A stretch of DNA of 64,000 bases from NCBI GenBank assembly GCA_025363455.1, contig JANYDW010000031.1, forward strand, positions 49,011 to 113,010, written 5' to 3'. Source of the DNA: Oleiharenicola sp. (GTDB taxonomy: Bacteria; Verrucomicrobiota; Verrucomicrobiia; Opitutales; Opitutaceae). Made by a program: the position numbers and the translations under genes. The notes under the pieces were generated by a model. The model saw only the letters and a program-made list of their open reading frames with translations. It was not told where the DNA came from and did no database searches. Below are positions 47,355-59,350 of the stretch, in pieces. The first letter of the stretch is position 1; every line of letters starts with the position of its first letter.

Positions 47355-50300
47355 GTGAACCCCGCGACTTGGAGGAACCCCATCAAGCAATTTAGCATAG
47401 GCCCCGAATCCGGCAGTGCCGCGGATCGTCATGCCGTCCTGGCGCTGCGTTCGCCACGCCGACCCTGGCAGGTGGGGGGGATGATCGCGCTTGCCTTGGT
47501 GCTCCAGGTCGGAGCGACCACGGCCCGGGCTATCGACAACATTCGGGGGCTGCCATTTTCGCGGATCTATTCATTGGAAGACATCGGTTATGTGCCCCGG
47601 GACTCGCGCCTGAATTTTGATCCGTTCGGCCGCGTGGCCGTGATTCATGAAGGTGTCTATGCCGTGCTGAACGACACCGTCTGGACAAATCTCGCCAACC
47701 TGGACGACCCGGCCCATTATCCCATTTCCGAGGTGGTCCACACCGGGCAGGGCCGCACTTTTTATTGCGGCCGGGCCTCGTGGGGCCTGGCCGAGTTCGG
47801 TTCAGACGGAAAACTGCATGCGAAATCGCTCGTGCCGCCCGACCCGCCGACCTGGACCAAAACCACCACATTCGACAACATCATCGTCACCTCGGAAGGC
47901 GTTTACTTTGCCAGCCGGGGCGGCGTGGCGTTCTGGGATTTTGCGGACAAGCAATGCCAGCTGTTCGAGGTGCCGCAGATGGCGGCCGCTCTGGCCGTCG
48001 GGGATCAGGTATATGTCTCGTCGTTCGACCAGGCCCTGCGCTACATCGATGTGAAGGCGCGCAGCGTCCGGTCGGTGCCGGGCACCGCCCTGGATCAGCA
48101 CGTGGTCACTTTCTCCGCGCAGTTGGACGAGACTCACACGCTGTTTACTTTCATGGAGGGACCGCCGAAGGTTTTTGATGGGGTAAATGTCACGCCCTGG
48201 CCCACGTCCGATAACGTTGACCTGACCGGATCGATCTCGGCTCTCGCCCGGCTTCCCGACGGCAACATCGCGATCGCGGTCACCGGCAAAGGCGTCTTTG
48301 TCCTTACGCCCGGGGGGAGCCCGGTGTTATCGCTGACCATCCCGGAATATCATCGCGTTTCGAGCATAGCGAGCCGGGAGCGCGGCGTCTTGTGGCTGCT
48401 GACCGAAGACTCCGTCGAAAAGGTGCTCTACGAGGGCGGGCTTACTTCGTTCGGGCAACGCCTCGGCCTGCCCCTGTCCGGCCCGGCGGTCGCGACCTGG
48501 CAGGATCGATTGTTTGTTGCCTCGGGCACGATCCTCTACGAGGCGATTGCCGGGACGACGGGAGCCACGGCCCGATTCCAGCCGGTGAAAATCCAGCCCC
48601 CGGACGGCGCCGGGATTATTGCAGCGGGGGGACCCCATCTGCTCGTCGGAAACCGGGCGGAAATTCATTCCCTCGACCCGGAGGGCAATTGGCGGCCAGT
48701 CGCCCGCATCGGCGACTTGCGTCAACTGGTGATGGTGGGCGACGACTTGTGCTACGCGATCGGCAAAGCGGAAATCGCCCTGCTCCAGTGGGACGGGCAG
48801 CACTGGTTCGAGCCGGTGGCGCGCATCCCGGGATTGCGCAATCCAGCGCTCGCTCATCGGGCGGGCCAGTCCGCATGGGTGGAAATGGCCGGGGACGGCG
48901 TGGCGCGTATTTCGCGCAAGGATGGACGCCTGCAAACCATGATATTGCCGAACAAGCCGTGGACCCAGGCACTCTGGGTCAATATCGGCGTCGTGGACGA
49001 CACCGTGGTGTTGAGCCCGGCGCGGGAAAGTCGGAGATTTTTCGACGAGCGCACCGAGCAGTGGTGCGAAAGGCCCGAGCTCCAGCGACTGCTGGATCGC
49101 TCGCCGCACTGGATCAATCGCATGTGGAACGACGCGAGTGGAACCATTTGGGGCACCCACATCGAAGGGTTGGTGCGATTCACTCCCAAGGCCGGTGACT
49201 ACGAGATAGATCTCACGAGTTTCGACCTGATCAACGCCCGTTACCCCAATGTGCAGATCGTGGCGGGAAACGATGTTTGGGTTACCGCCAGCAACTCGCT
49301 TCATCATGTTGAAGCGGCGGTCGGACTTGCCTCCACCCCGCCGGAGAAACCCGTGCTCGTGTCGCTTAATGACACAGGAAAGAACCTGGAGCTCCTCGCG
49401 AACAGGGTTCGGCCCACCGCCCTGCTGACCCTGCCGTTCGAACAAAACAGCCTGATGTTTCAATTTTTCTCGGGCAACTATGCCTGGCGCCGGGCCCCCA
49501 CATACGAATACCGGCTGAGCCTGCAGGAACCTTGGGCACCGATTGACACCGGTTCCTCGTTGCGTTTTCCCGCCCTGCACGAGGGGAAGTATCACCTCCA
49601 GGTGAGAATCGGCGGTCCCCGCAAATTGCCTGGCGCTCCGCTGGACTTCAATTTTGAGATTCTGCCGCCCTGGCACCGCACGGGACTGGCCTACATCGCC
49701 TACTCCGGGCTCGGTTTGTTCGCCGTGTTGGGCCTCGCGTGGTGGTCCAGTCACCTCGCACGCCGCCGCTATCGCGTGCTGGAGCAGATCGTACGGGAGC
49801 GGACCAGCGAGTTGGAAGCAACGATGCGAAGATTGAACGATGAGACCCGCGTGAGCGCGACCCTTGCCGAGCGGGACCGGCTCGCGGTTGAAATCCACGA
49901 CACCGTTCAGCAGGGCCTGAGTGGAGCGATCCTCCAACTCGACACGACCCTGAGACTGCCGGCCGCCGCTGGCGATCTCCGCTCGCGCTTGAACGTCGTG
50001 CGCAACATGGTGTCCTACGCCCGGCAGGAAGTGCAGCACGCGGTATGGGACATGGACTCGCCCCTGCTCGAAGGCAATGACCTCGGCGAAGCCCTGCGCC
50101 GGCTGACCACCTACACCGACTCCAGCACGGTGGTTCCCACGATCGTGATTTCCGGACCTCCGGTCCCCCTCCCGCGTTTTACGACGCACCATCTCCTCCG
50201 TATTGCGCAGGAAGCGACGACGAATGCCGTGCGTCATGCCCTGCCTGCGCGGATTACCATCGAACTCGACTACGGCGCCGATTCCGTGGCGCTGACCATC

Positions 50301-50510
50301 GTCGACGACGGAAGCGGTTTCAGCCCCGACGATGCGATGAACAAAAGCGGCCACTTTGGCCTGCGGGGCATCCGTGGCCGCGCGATGAAGCTCGGCGGAG
50401 AATTCACCATCCAAAGTGCCCCGGATGCCGGGACCTCGATCCGTGTGGAAGTACCGTTGACGCCCGGAAAACCTGTCACCCGCCATGCTGAAGCTCTCCG
50501 CTCCCACTAA
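47355..50510 (+). CDS. Membrane-bound sensor histidine kinase with periplasmic beta-propeller-like domain
   Basis: About 1051 residues from a GTG at 47355. ATGs at 47226 or 47481 are possible; the signal sequence around RRPWQVGGMIALALVLQVG needs its upstream arginines, so 47481 is too short. The large periplasmic part (about 45-700) has repeated strand blades of the two-component sensor propeller, followed by a Y_Y_Y-type domain (LMFQFFSGNYAWRRAPTYEYRL). One transmembrane helix (TGLAYIAYSGLGLFAVLGLAWW) leads to a HisKA_3 domain with phospho-acceptor His in AVEIHDTVQQGLSG and an ATPase ending near AGTSIRVEVPL. It overlaps the response regulator by 26 bp. Sensing of an oligosaccharide is inferred from the divergent receptor. 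Confidence 0.9.
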   Translation: MNPATWRNPIKQFSIGPESGSAADRHAVLALRSPRRPWQVGGMIALALVLQVGATTARAIDNIRGLPFSRIYSLEDIGYVPRDSRLNFDPFGRVAVIHEGVYAVLNDTVWTNLANLDDPAHYPISEVVHTGQGRTFYCGRASWGLAEFGSDGKLHAKSLVPPDPPTWTKTTTFDNIIVTSEGVYFASRGGVAFWDFADKQCQLFEVPQMAAALAVGDQVYVSSFDQALRYIDVKARSVRSVPGTALDQHVVTFSAQLDETHTLFTFMEGPPKVFDGVNVTPWPTSDNVDLTGSISALARLPDGNIAIAVTGKGVFVLTPGGSPVLSLTIPEYHRVSSIASRERGVLWLLTEDSVEKVLYEGGLTSFGQRLGLPLSGPAVATWQDRLFVASGTILYEAIAGTTGATARFQPVKIQPPDGAGIIAAGGPHLLVGNRAEIHSLDPEGNWRPVARIGDLRQLVMVGDDLCYAIGKAEIALLQWDGQHWFEPVARIPGLRNPALAHRAGQSAWVEMAGDGVARISRKDGRLQTMILPNKPWTQALWVNIGVVDDTVVLSPARESRRFFDERTEQWCERPELQRLLDRSPHWINRMWNDASGTIWGTHIEGLVRFTPKAGDYEIDLTSFDLINARYPNVQIVAGNDVWVTASNSLHHVEAAVGLASTPPEKPVLVSLNDTGKNLELLANRVRPTALLTLPFEQNSLMFQFFSGNYAWRRAPTYEYRLSLQEPWAPIDTGSSLRFPALHEGKYHLQVRIGGPRKLPGAPLDFNFEILPPWHRTGLAYIAYSGLGLFAVLGLAWWSSHLARRRYRVLEQIVRERTSELEATMRRLNDETRVSATLAERDRLAVEIHDTVQQGLSGAILQLDTTLRLPAAAGDLRSRLNVVRNMVSYARQEVQHAVWDMDSPLLEGNDLGEALRRLTTYTDSSTVVPTIVISGPPVPLPRFTTHHLLRIAQEATTNAVRHALPARITIELDYGADSVALTIVDDGSGFSPDDAMNKSGHFGLRGIRGRAMKLGGEFTIQSAPDAGTSIRVEVPLTPGKPVTRHAEALRSH

Positions 50511-51123
50511 AATCCGCATCCTGCTCGTAGACGACCATATGGTCATCCGCATGGGCCTCATGACGGCAGTGAGTGATGCGTCCGACATGGAAGTCGTGGC
50601 TGATGTCGAAAACGGGCAGGACGCGATCAAGGCCTACCGGAAGCACCGTCCCGATATCGTCATTTTGGATCTCCGTCTGCAAGGCCTGAGCGGTATCGAG
50701 ACCCTTCGCGCGTTACGGGAAGAATTCAAAACCGCGCGCATCCTGGTCTTCAGCAGTTATGCGAAAGGCGAGGAGATCTACCAGGCGATGAAGGCGGGAG
50801 CGTCGGGATTTGTGATGAAAGAAATGCCTCTCGGCCGGTTGCTGGGGGCGATTCGTGCGGTCCATGAGGGCGAACGATACATTCCCCCGGAAATTGCCGT
50901 GCGGGTCGGCGAACGCTTGCCCGCGCAGTTGTCGCCGCGTGAACTCGACGTGCTCCAGATGCTCGGCCGCGGGCTCAGCAACAAGGAAATCGGTGCCCAG
51001 CTCGGCGTGGTGGAAGGTACGGTGAAAATTCACATCACGAATATTTTTGGCAAGCTGGGCGTGTCCGACCGGACCCAGGCGCTCCTCACTGCGATCAAAC
51101 GCGGTATCGTGCAGATCGATTGA
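50485..51123 (+). CDS. NarL/LuxR-family response regulator
   Basis: 212 residues. Receiver with the acidic pair in LLVDDHMVIRMG, phospho-acceptor Asp62 in VILDLRLQGLSG and Lys in VMKEMPLGR. The LuxR-type helix-turn-helix is about residues 147-205 (LSPRELDVLQMLGRGLSNKEIG, VKIHITNIFGKLGVSDRTQA). It is the partner of the preceding HisKA_3 kinase, whose end it overlaps by 26 bp, and likely regulates the receptor and enzyme genes around it. It is convergent with the metallo-beta-lactamase gene, with 37 bp between the stops. Confidence 0.95.
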   Translation: MLKLSAPTKIRILLVDDHMVIRMGLMTAVSDASDMEVVADVENGQDAIKAYRKHRPDIVILDLRLQGLSGIETLRALREEFKTARILVFSSYAKGEEIYQAMKAGASGFVMKEMPLGRLLGAIRAVHEGERYIPPEIAVRVGERLPAQLSPRELDVLQMLGRGLSNKEIGAQLGVVEGTVKIHITNIFGKLGVSDRTQALLTAIKRGIVQID

Positions 51124-51160
51124 CGTGCCGGCGAAATTTACCGGGTCGCGGAACAGGTTG

Positions 51161-52078
51161 TCACTTCGCGGCGCGCTCGACGGCCAGTTGATCGCGCAAG
51201 GCCCGTTCGGCTTCGGTCACTAGTTTTTTCCAACCCGCGGGATCGACGAAGGGATTTTCTTTCTCGCCGCGCTCGAGGCGCGCAAATTTTTCCGCCATGG
51301 CAAACTGACCGCCGTGCGGCGCGAAAAAAATGTCGCAGGGCAGCGCCTTCAATTTCTCGATGGTCGCCTCGAAATCGCGCACGAATTCGGGATAAAGCGG
51401 ATTGTTGAGCAGGTGGGTGCCGGGATTGATGCTCGCGCTGCTGAAGAAGACGACGTGCCGGGTGACGCCGCCCTCGGCGACCTCCATGGTCCACGTGGTT
51501 GCTCCCCGCGTGTGCCCGGGGGTGAGATGGGCCGTGAGCGTGACCCCACCAAGTGTGACCTGCTCACCATCGGCGACAATGCGATCCACCTTTACCGGCG
51601 TATAGAGAATTGTGTCCTTGGGCCACTGGATGTAGTCGTCCGCGCCGCCCGACTCGAGCGTGCGGCCATCGGCGGCACTTTCGGCGATTTGCGCACCGGT
51701 GAGTTTCTTCATTTGCGCGTGACCCCCGACATGATCGATGTGCGCGTGGCTGCTGAGAATGATCTTAACGTCGGCGAGTCGGAAACCGAGTTGTTCGACA
51801 CTGTGCTGGATGATCGGCACCGTGTCTTCAAATCCGGTGTCGATCAGGATGTGGCCGTCGGAAGTGGTGATGAGATACGAACTCACGCCAATCGCGCCGA
51901 CGTAGTAAATATTGCCGACCAGATGCCGTGGGGGCACGGGTGCACGCCAGCCGTCGAAGAGCCGTTTCACCCATGCGCTGGAGGGTGCGGCGGGCAGCGG
52001 ACGTTGAGGGGAGTCTGCGGCCATCGCAGAGGCAACGAGCGCGGCCCAGGCGAGGACATGGCGGAGGGAAGAGCTCAT
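51161..52078 (-). CDS. Subclass B3-like metallo-beta-lactamase-fold hydrolase
   Basis: 305 residues with a signal peptide to about residue 20. The fold has the B3 set: His111, His113, Asp115 and His116 in SSHAHIDHVGG, His189 in TPGHTRGATTW and His255 in APHGGQF. N-terminal NIYYVGAIGVSSYLITTSDGHILIDTG is the B3 opening. B3 enzymes hydrolyse beta-lactams, but fold relatives include lactonases and other hydrolases. It is the last gene of an operon with GH43, an esterase and a beta-sandwich protein, and overlaps the beta-sandwich gene by four bases (ATGA). That context makes a lactone or ester substrate as likely as a drug; neither is shown. Confidence 0.88.
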   Translation of the reverse strand: MSSSLRHVLAWAALVASAMAADSPQRPLPAAPSSAWVKRLFDGWRAPVPPRHLVGNIYYVGAIGVSSYLITTSDGHILIDTGFEDTVPIIQHSVEQLGFRLADVKIILSSHAHIDHVGGHAQMKKLTGAQIAESAADGRTLESGGADDYIQWPKDTILYTPVKVDRIVADGEQVTLGGVTLTAHLTPGHTRGATTWTMEVAEGGVTRHVVFFSSASINPGTHLLNNPLYPEFVRDFEATIEKLKALPCDIFFAPHGGQFAMAEKFARLERGEKENPFVDPAGWKKLVTEAERALRDQLAVERAAK

Positions 52079-52782
52079 CGGTTGGCGAACGCGGTCAGCG
52101 TCTGGGTGAGCCCGGTGAGCGGTTGATCGGTCGCATCCAGCAGGCGAGCGCAGCAGTCGACCATGCCGGCGTTCTGCACGACAATGAAGCGCACGATATT
52201 CGGTCCCTTCCTGAGCGTGAGTTTATGGGAGATACCATCATCGATTGAGGTCTGCCGGTCGCCGTAGATCCCGACGGCTTCCTGGCCATTGACCCACCAG
52301 ACGGAGCCCGCATTGGAGCCGACCGCGAGACGCACGCCGGAGATCTCCTCCGGACTCTCGACAATGGTCACCCCCCAGAACACGACGTTGGAGGTGGGTT
52401 TGCCGAGAAAGTAGGCGAAATGGTAGAGGTTGACGTTGTGGCGATTGGAGTCGACGGCGCGCCAGATATAGTCGGCGCCATTGACGGTGACCTTGTCTCC
52501 CGCGCGGGGCAGGACGGAAAACTGGTCCGGAAAATATTCCTTCCTCGCCGCGGCCTGCACCGCACTATCGACCACCCGCCCGTCGCCGGGGATGGGTTCC
52601 AGCACGAGCCAGCGCGAGAGAAATCCTTTGGGACCTAGCTTGGCGGAAGGGGTCGTGGGTGTTTTGAGCGAAGGCGAAGCGTCGAGACCGCCGGGCTGGG
52701 GCGCGTCTGCCGCCCAGGCTGCCGACGAAAATACGACCAGGGCCGCGAACGTGAAACTGAGAAATGGGCGGAGCGAAATCAT
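52075..52782 (-). CDS. Secreted beta-sandwich protein of unknown function
   Basis: 235 residues from the ATG at 52782. Signal peptide MISLRPFLSFTFAALVVFSSAAWA. The mature part starts GFLSRWLVLEPIPGDGRVVDS and continues VWWVNGQEAVGIYGDRQTSIDDG, DGISHKLTLRKGPNIVRFIVVQ. This resembles the jelly-roll accessory modules found in exported glycosidases, esterases and sulfatases, where such a domain supports or binds sugar. It is coupled to the metallo-beta-lactamase gene by the overlapping ATGA and follows GH43 after 49 bp. I cannot name an enzymatic function; a carbohydrate-binding or chaperone-like role is a guess. Confidence 0.7.
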   Translation of the reverse strand: MISLRPFLSFTFAALVVFSSAAWAADAPQPGGLDASPSLKTPTTPSAKLGPKGFLSRWLVLEPIPGDGRVVDSAVQAAARKEYFPDQFSVLPRAGDKVTVNGADYIWRAVDSNRHNVNLYHFAYFLGKPTSNVVFWGVTIVESPEEISGVRLAVGSNAGSVWWVNGQEAVGIYGDRQTSIDDGISHKLTLRKGPNIVRFIVVQNAGMVDCCARLLDATDQPLTGLTQTLTAFANR

Positions 52783-52831
52783 GGGGATCGCGATTTGAAG
52801 GGATTGGTTTGGAGTGGGCGGGTTGGACCGG

Positions 52832-54430
52832 TTAAAGCCCCTTGAGATTCCAACGTTGGCGGTCGCTGGTTGCATCGAATTTAGCCAGCGTGGCAAATCC
52901 ACTGCCCACCGCAGAAAGCACCAGAGGCGTCTTGGCGCCGGGAACCGCCTTCGGCATGATGCGATAGGACCCGTCCGTGAGTTGTTGGACGGCCCAGAGT
53001 TGTTCGGGCGCTCCGGTGAACGATGGCAGGGTGATCAATTCGCCCTCCGCGGTGGCGGCGAGGGACCGGTCGGTGCCGGCGACCGTGATCTTGAAATAGG
53101 GCGCGCCGGGATAACCGCCCGCATTGGGCGCAGCACTAAGCGTCCACTTTTGTTGTGCCTGGTCGAGGTAGTTGGCCATGCGCGTGGCGATGTTGCCCTC
53201 GGGCCAGTTTTTCGAAACCAGCGTGACGTCTTGGGGGGGAATCGGCGGGCCGCTGCTCGCGCGGGGCGGGCGACCGCCGGGCGGTCGCGGACCTCCGGGT
53301 CCGCCGGGACCGCCGGCAGGGGGTGGAGCGCCGGGTGCCAGGGCGGGGGGCGTGGCGCCAACGACCGCGGCGCCACTTGCTGCCGGCGCACCCGGGGGTG
53401 AGCCACCACCTGGGCCGCCCCCGGGCCCGCCGAATCCGGGTGGACCGCCGCGTGGCCGGGTCAGCGGCACCCCTTCGACCCCGAGTTCCAGCACGGTGCC
53501 GGTGCGCACGGACTCGAGCATGTAATTGCCGGCCTTGGCATTCTCGCCGGCGACGGGCCAGCCATCGCGCCACAGCAGCGGCCGGATCGCGAGCACGCTG
53601 AATCCGCCCCGATCGAGGTCGGCCTCGTAGTGATAGGAAAAGACCTCGGCTCCGTCGCCGAGATCAAATCGGCCAAAGTGGCCGGCACCGACGACGCGAC
53701 TTTCGGAGCCGAGAAAAAGTTTTCCGCCGCCTTCCATCATATCGAGACCGTCATGGTCCAGAAAAGGCCCGGCCACATTGCGGGAACGGCCCACGCGGAT
53801 GTTGTAGTTGGAATTTGCGCCCTGGCAGCAGCTGCCGTGCGTCCCGAGCAGGTAGTACCAGTTGTCGTGGCAGATCATGATCGGGGCCTCGCAGTTGATC
53901 GCGATGTCCATGGGCCTGGCTTTCGGGTCGACGCGCCGGCCGGTCGTCGGGTCAAGTTCGACCAGGCGGATGTATCCAAAATAGGAGCCGTAGGTGAGCC
54001 AGAGCTTGCCCGTCTTGGGATCCAGCAGCACGCCGGGGTCGATGCCGTTGCAATCCTCGACGCCGTTGGTCGAGGCCACGACGACCTTGTCGGTCCACTT
54101 GTAATCCGGTGACGCCGGGTCGAGCGTCCGGTTCGAGGTCATCGTGATCTCCGCCCCGGGCTGGCCACCCACATTGCGGGCGACATACATGTAGTAACGG
54201 TCGCCGAGGCGGATGACATCGGGGGCCAAGCCGGTGTCGAGCGGGACCGTGCCCGACCGCCACGTCCACCCGTCGTCCGAGACCAGCGGGTTGCCGCCGG
54301 TGCCGTAGGTGTAGAACTTTCCGTCGCACTTAATCAGGGTGGACGGATCGTGGATGCCGATCTGGCCATCGAGCGCGAACGCAGACGACGCCAGTGTCAG
54401 TAACGCGATGCAAGGGAGACGGAGTTTCAT
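52832..54430 (-). CDS. Secreted GH43 arabinan endo-1,5-alpha-L-arabinosidase-like with Gly/Pro-rich linker and C-terminal domain
   Basis: 532 residues. Signal peptide to about residue 19. The five-blade GH43 propeller has the general base Asp28 in IHDPSTL, Asp131 in NGIDPGV and Glu181 in NCEAPIM, the usual Asp-Asp-Glu set. Residues about 322-400 (nt about 53231-53467) are a Gly/Pro/Ala-rich linker ending GGRPPRASSGPPIPP, followed by a C-terminal beta-rich domain that ends RQRWNLKGL. The catalytic start and GSYFGYIRL suggest an arabinan-active enzyme. It depolymerises arabinan outside the cytoplasm. It lies 39 bp after the esterase gene in one operon. Confidence 0.9.
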   Translation of the reverse strand: MKLRLPCIALLTLASSAFALDGQIGIHDPSTLIKCDGKFYTYGTGGNPLVSDDGWTWRSGTVPLDTGLAPDVIRLGDRYYMYVARNVGGQPGAEITMTSNRTLDPASPDYKWTDKVVVASTNGVEDCNGIDPGVLLDPKTGKLWLTYGSYFGYIRLVELDPTTGRRVDPKARPMDIAINCEAPIMICHDNWYYLLGTHGSCCQGANSNYNIRVGRSRNVAGPFLDHDGLDMMEGGGKLFLGSESRVVGAGHFGRFDLGDGAEVFSYHYEADLDRGGFSVLAIRPLLWRDGWPVAGENAKAGNYMLESVRTGTVLELGVEGVPLTRPRGGPPGFGGPGGGPGGGSPPGAPAASGAAVVGATPPALAPGAPPPAGGPGGPGGPRPPGGRPPRASSGPPIPPQDVTLVSKNWPEGNIATRMANYLDQAQQKWTLSAAPNAGGYPGAPYFKITVAGTDRSLAATAEGELITLPSFTGAPEQLWAVQQLTDGSYRIMPKAVPGAKTPLVLSAVGSGFATLAKFDATSDRQRWNLKGL

Positions 54431-54469
54431 GGAGAAGGGCAGGGAGGAGTGAAGAAATCCGGCTGCGCT

Positions 54470-56215
<1,746 letters not shown>

Positions 56216-56620
56216 TTACTTCTCGAGTTCAAAACCGTAGGCGGCCAATTCCTCCAGCATCGTGGGGAAGTTTTCAAATGCGACTTTTCCAGCCACGACG
56301 GGGGACATGGGCGAATCGAACTGCAGGTTTCTTTTGAGGGATCGCGCCTCCGCTTTGTAGAGCAGGGTGAGAGGGAGCTTGTTCTCCACCTTCAGATTGT
56401 AGAGGGGCTTCTTCGCGTCCGGCTCCATGGTGAAAATGACCTGGGCTGCTTCGTCTTTTTCCTTGGAGTAGCTAACCAGTTTGAGCTTTTTGCCCTTCGT
56501 CTCGAAACGGGCGTAGACCTTTTCACCCGGATGGATGAGGACGGTATTGGCCTTTTCAGAGGCGCTTGCCGGCCGAAGGAGGGCGGAGAGGAAAAATACG
56601 GCAAGGACGAGTCGCTTCAT
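56216..56620 (-). CDS. Small secreted hypothetical protein
   Basis: 134 residues from the ATG at 56620. Signal peptide MKRLVLAVFFLSALLRPASA. The mature part is rich in Lys and beta-strand pattern: VLIHPGEKVYARFETKGKKLKLVSYSKEK, AAQVIFTMEPDAKKPLYNLKVENK. It ends ELAAYGFELEK. I do not recognise a domain. It is divergent from the sigma54 regulator gene (131 bp between starts), so both may share a control region. Function unknown. Confidence 0.7.
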   Translation of the reverse strand: MKRLVLAVFFLSALLRPASASEKANTVLIHPGEKVYARFETKGKKLKLVSYSKEKDEAAQVIFTMEPDAKKPLYNLKVENKLPLTLLYKAEARSLKRNLQFDSPMSPVVAGKVAFENFPTMLEELAAYGFELEK

Positions 56621-56751
56621 GGGGTAATTGGACCGAGGTCGTGGGGAGACGTGCCGTAAGAAGCCGGTTCGCCCAAGGGGCTTCAACTGTAGAATTCACC
56701 TGTGCCACCTCGTCTCATTTCCCGTTGACCGGGGCTGAGGCCAAGGGCTTC

Positions 56752-58134
<1,383 letters not shown>

Positions 58135-58162
58135 AAACGAATTTTCAAGCCGCGCCAACTGT

Positions 58163-59350
58163 ATGCGGGATTCGCTACTCCTAACGCTCCTCTATCCCGA
58201 GAGCGGCGCGGCTCCAGTCACCCTCGTCTGGGCCGTGCTGGTTGCGATCGTTGTGGTAGGACGAAAGAAACGCTGGACGAGATACGTGTGGCTTCCGGTC
58301 TTTTGCGTCAGCTTGTTTTTTTCAATTTCGGTCGTTGGAATGTTGATCGCGGGTGGGTGGGCGCTGCTGGGATTGGTGGCATGGGGATTGTTTCCTGTGT
58401 TGGCCATCACACTTTTTTTCTGCCGACCGCCGGGGCTGTTATCCGAACCGCGGCCACTGTTCGTGGGTTTCGGCTTCGCTTGCTTGGTCAGTGCGCTTCT
58501 GTATCTCACGCCCCGGCCCGGCGTCCTCGAATTGCGATTGAAGTTTGTCGAAACTGACGGACAGCCGGTCGCGGGTGCGGCATTTCCCCTCTTCACGTAC
58601 CATGGGCGGGGTGGAAATCATGACGGGGTATTGCGGACGGCCTCAGACGGCACGGTTCGCTTCAAGGTCTACTATCCGGAATCCGGGACGATTACGCTGC
58701 ACGACCCGCAGGATCCGCGGCGGGACAGGCAGGTCAAGTTTGAGCCTTGGACGCCAATTGTCGGCGGAGTCACAAACGGCTACCGCTTCGATGGCAAAGT
58801 CGTGGTGGCCGGCAACACCGAACAGGTCGCAACCATCTCCTGGCACGGCAAACGCGACTTGGCGGCACGCCGTACCGAACCAATGCTCACCTACAGTCGC
58901 ACAATTACCGTTGCGGTGCCACAGGAGAATCCACGCTTGGACGTGGCAAAGGGGAAATTCGGCCCGGAAGGCGACTTGATTTTCGTGATGCAAACGGGCC
59001 CCGGTTGGTTAGGTGGGCCGGACATCCGGTTGAAAGTCATGGCGGTGGACGCGGCCGGCATTGCCCGGTCGGACGAACAATACATGGATATCGCGCCTGA
59101 AGCCGGGTATCTGAATCAAACTGAGTTTGTTCTGCTGGCCGGCGATCCACACTACGCAGGTCGCTTGGAGTACAGGTTTTATGTTCGGACCCGGTCAGGG
59201 GAATTTGGCGTCGTAAGTGGCGATGTCTCCGTGTCACGCCGGGGGAATCAGCAAGAAGCCTATCTGTATGTGAGTATCCGCTGCACGCCTGGTGGGTCTC
59301 GTCATGTCGAATTCGACCACACCAAATGGTTGAATCGGGATCAGCTTTAA
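58163..59350 (+). CDS. Membrane protein with C-terminal soluble domain, unknown function
   Basis: 395 residues from the ATG at 58163. About four hydrophobic segments lie in residues 15-120 (VTLVWAVLVAIVVVG, YVWLPVFCVSLFFSISVVGML, LLGLVAWGLFPVLAITLFF, PLFVGFGFACLVSALLYL). A long soluble region (about 125-395) follows with repeated beta-strand-rich segments (LELRLKFVETDGQPVAGAAFPLF, GTVRFKVYYPESGTITLHDP), which look like carboxypeptidase-regulatory or Ig-like folds. The organisation suggests a periplasmic sandwich anchored in the inner membrane. I do not recognise the family. Its stop overlaps the convergent gene's stop. Confidence 0.65.
   Translation: MRDSLLLTLLYPESGAAPVTLVWAVLVAIVVVGRKKRWTRYVWLPVFCVSLFFSISVVGMLIAGGWALLGLVAWGLFPVLAITLFFCRPPGLLSEPRPLFVGFGFACLVSALLYLTPRPGVLELRLKFVETDGQPVAGAAFPLFTYHGRGGNHDGVLRTASDGTVRFKVYYPESGTITLHDPQDPRRDRQVKFEPWTPIVGGVTNGYRFDGKVVVAGNTEQVATISWHGKRDLAARRTEPMLTYSRTITVAVPQENPRLDVAKGKFGPEGDLIFVMQTGPGWLGGPDIRLKVMAVDAAGIARSDEQYMDIAPEAGYLNQTEFVLLAGDPHYAGRLEYRFYVRTRSGEFGVVSGDVSVSRRGNQQEAYLYVSIRCTPGGSRHVEFDHTKWLNRDQL

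Noticed and set aside
48327..50630. 767-codon minus-strand frame over the sensor kinase
   Set aside because: Same pattern: antisense shadow of a clear kinase gene.
51161..52078. Straight annotation as an antibiotic-resistance gene
   Set aside because: The fold and ligands match B3 enzymes, but substrate cannot be read from motifs and the operon points elsewhere; kept as a fold-level call.
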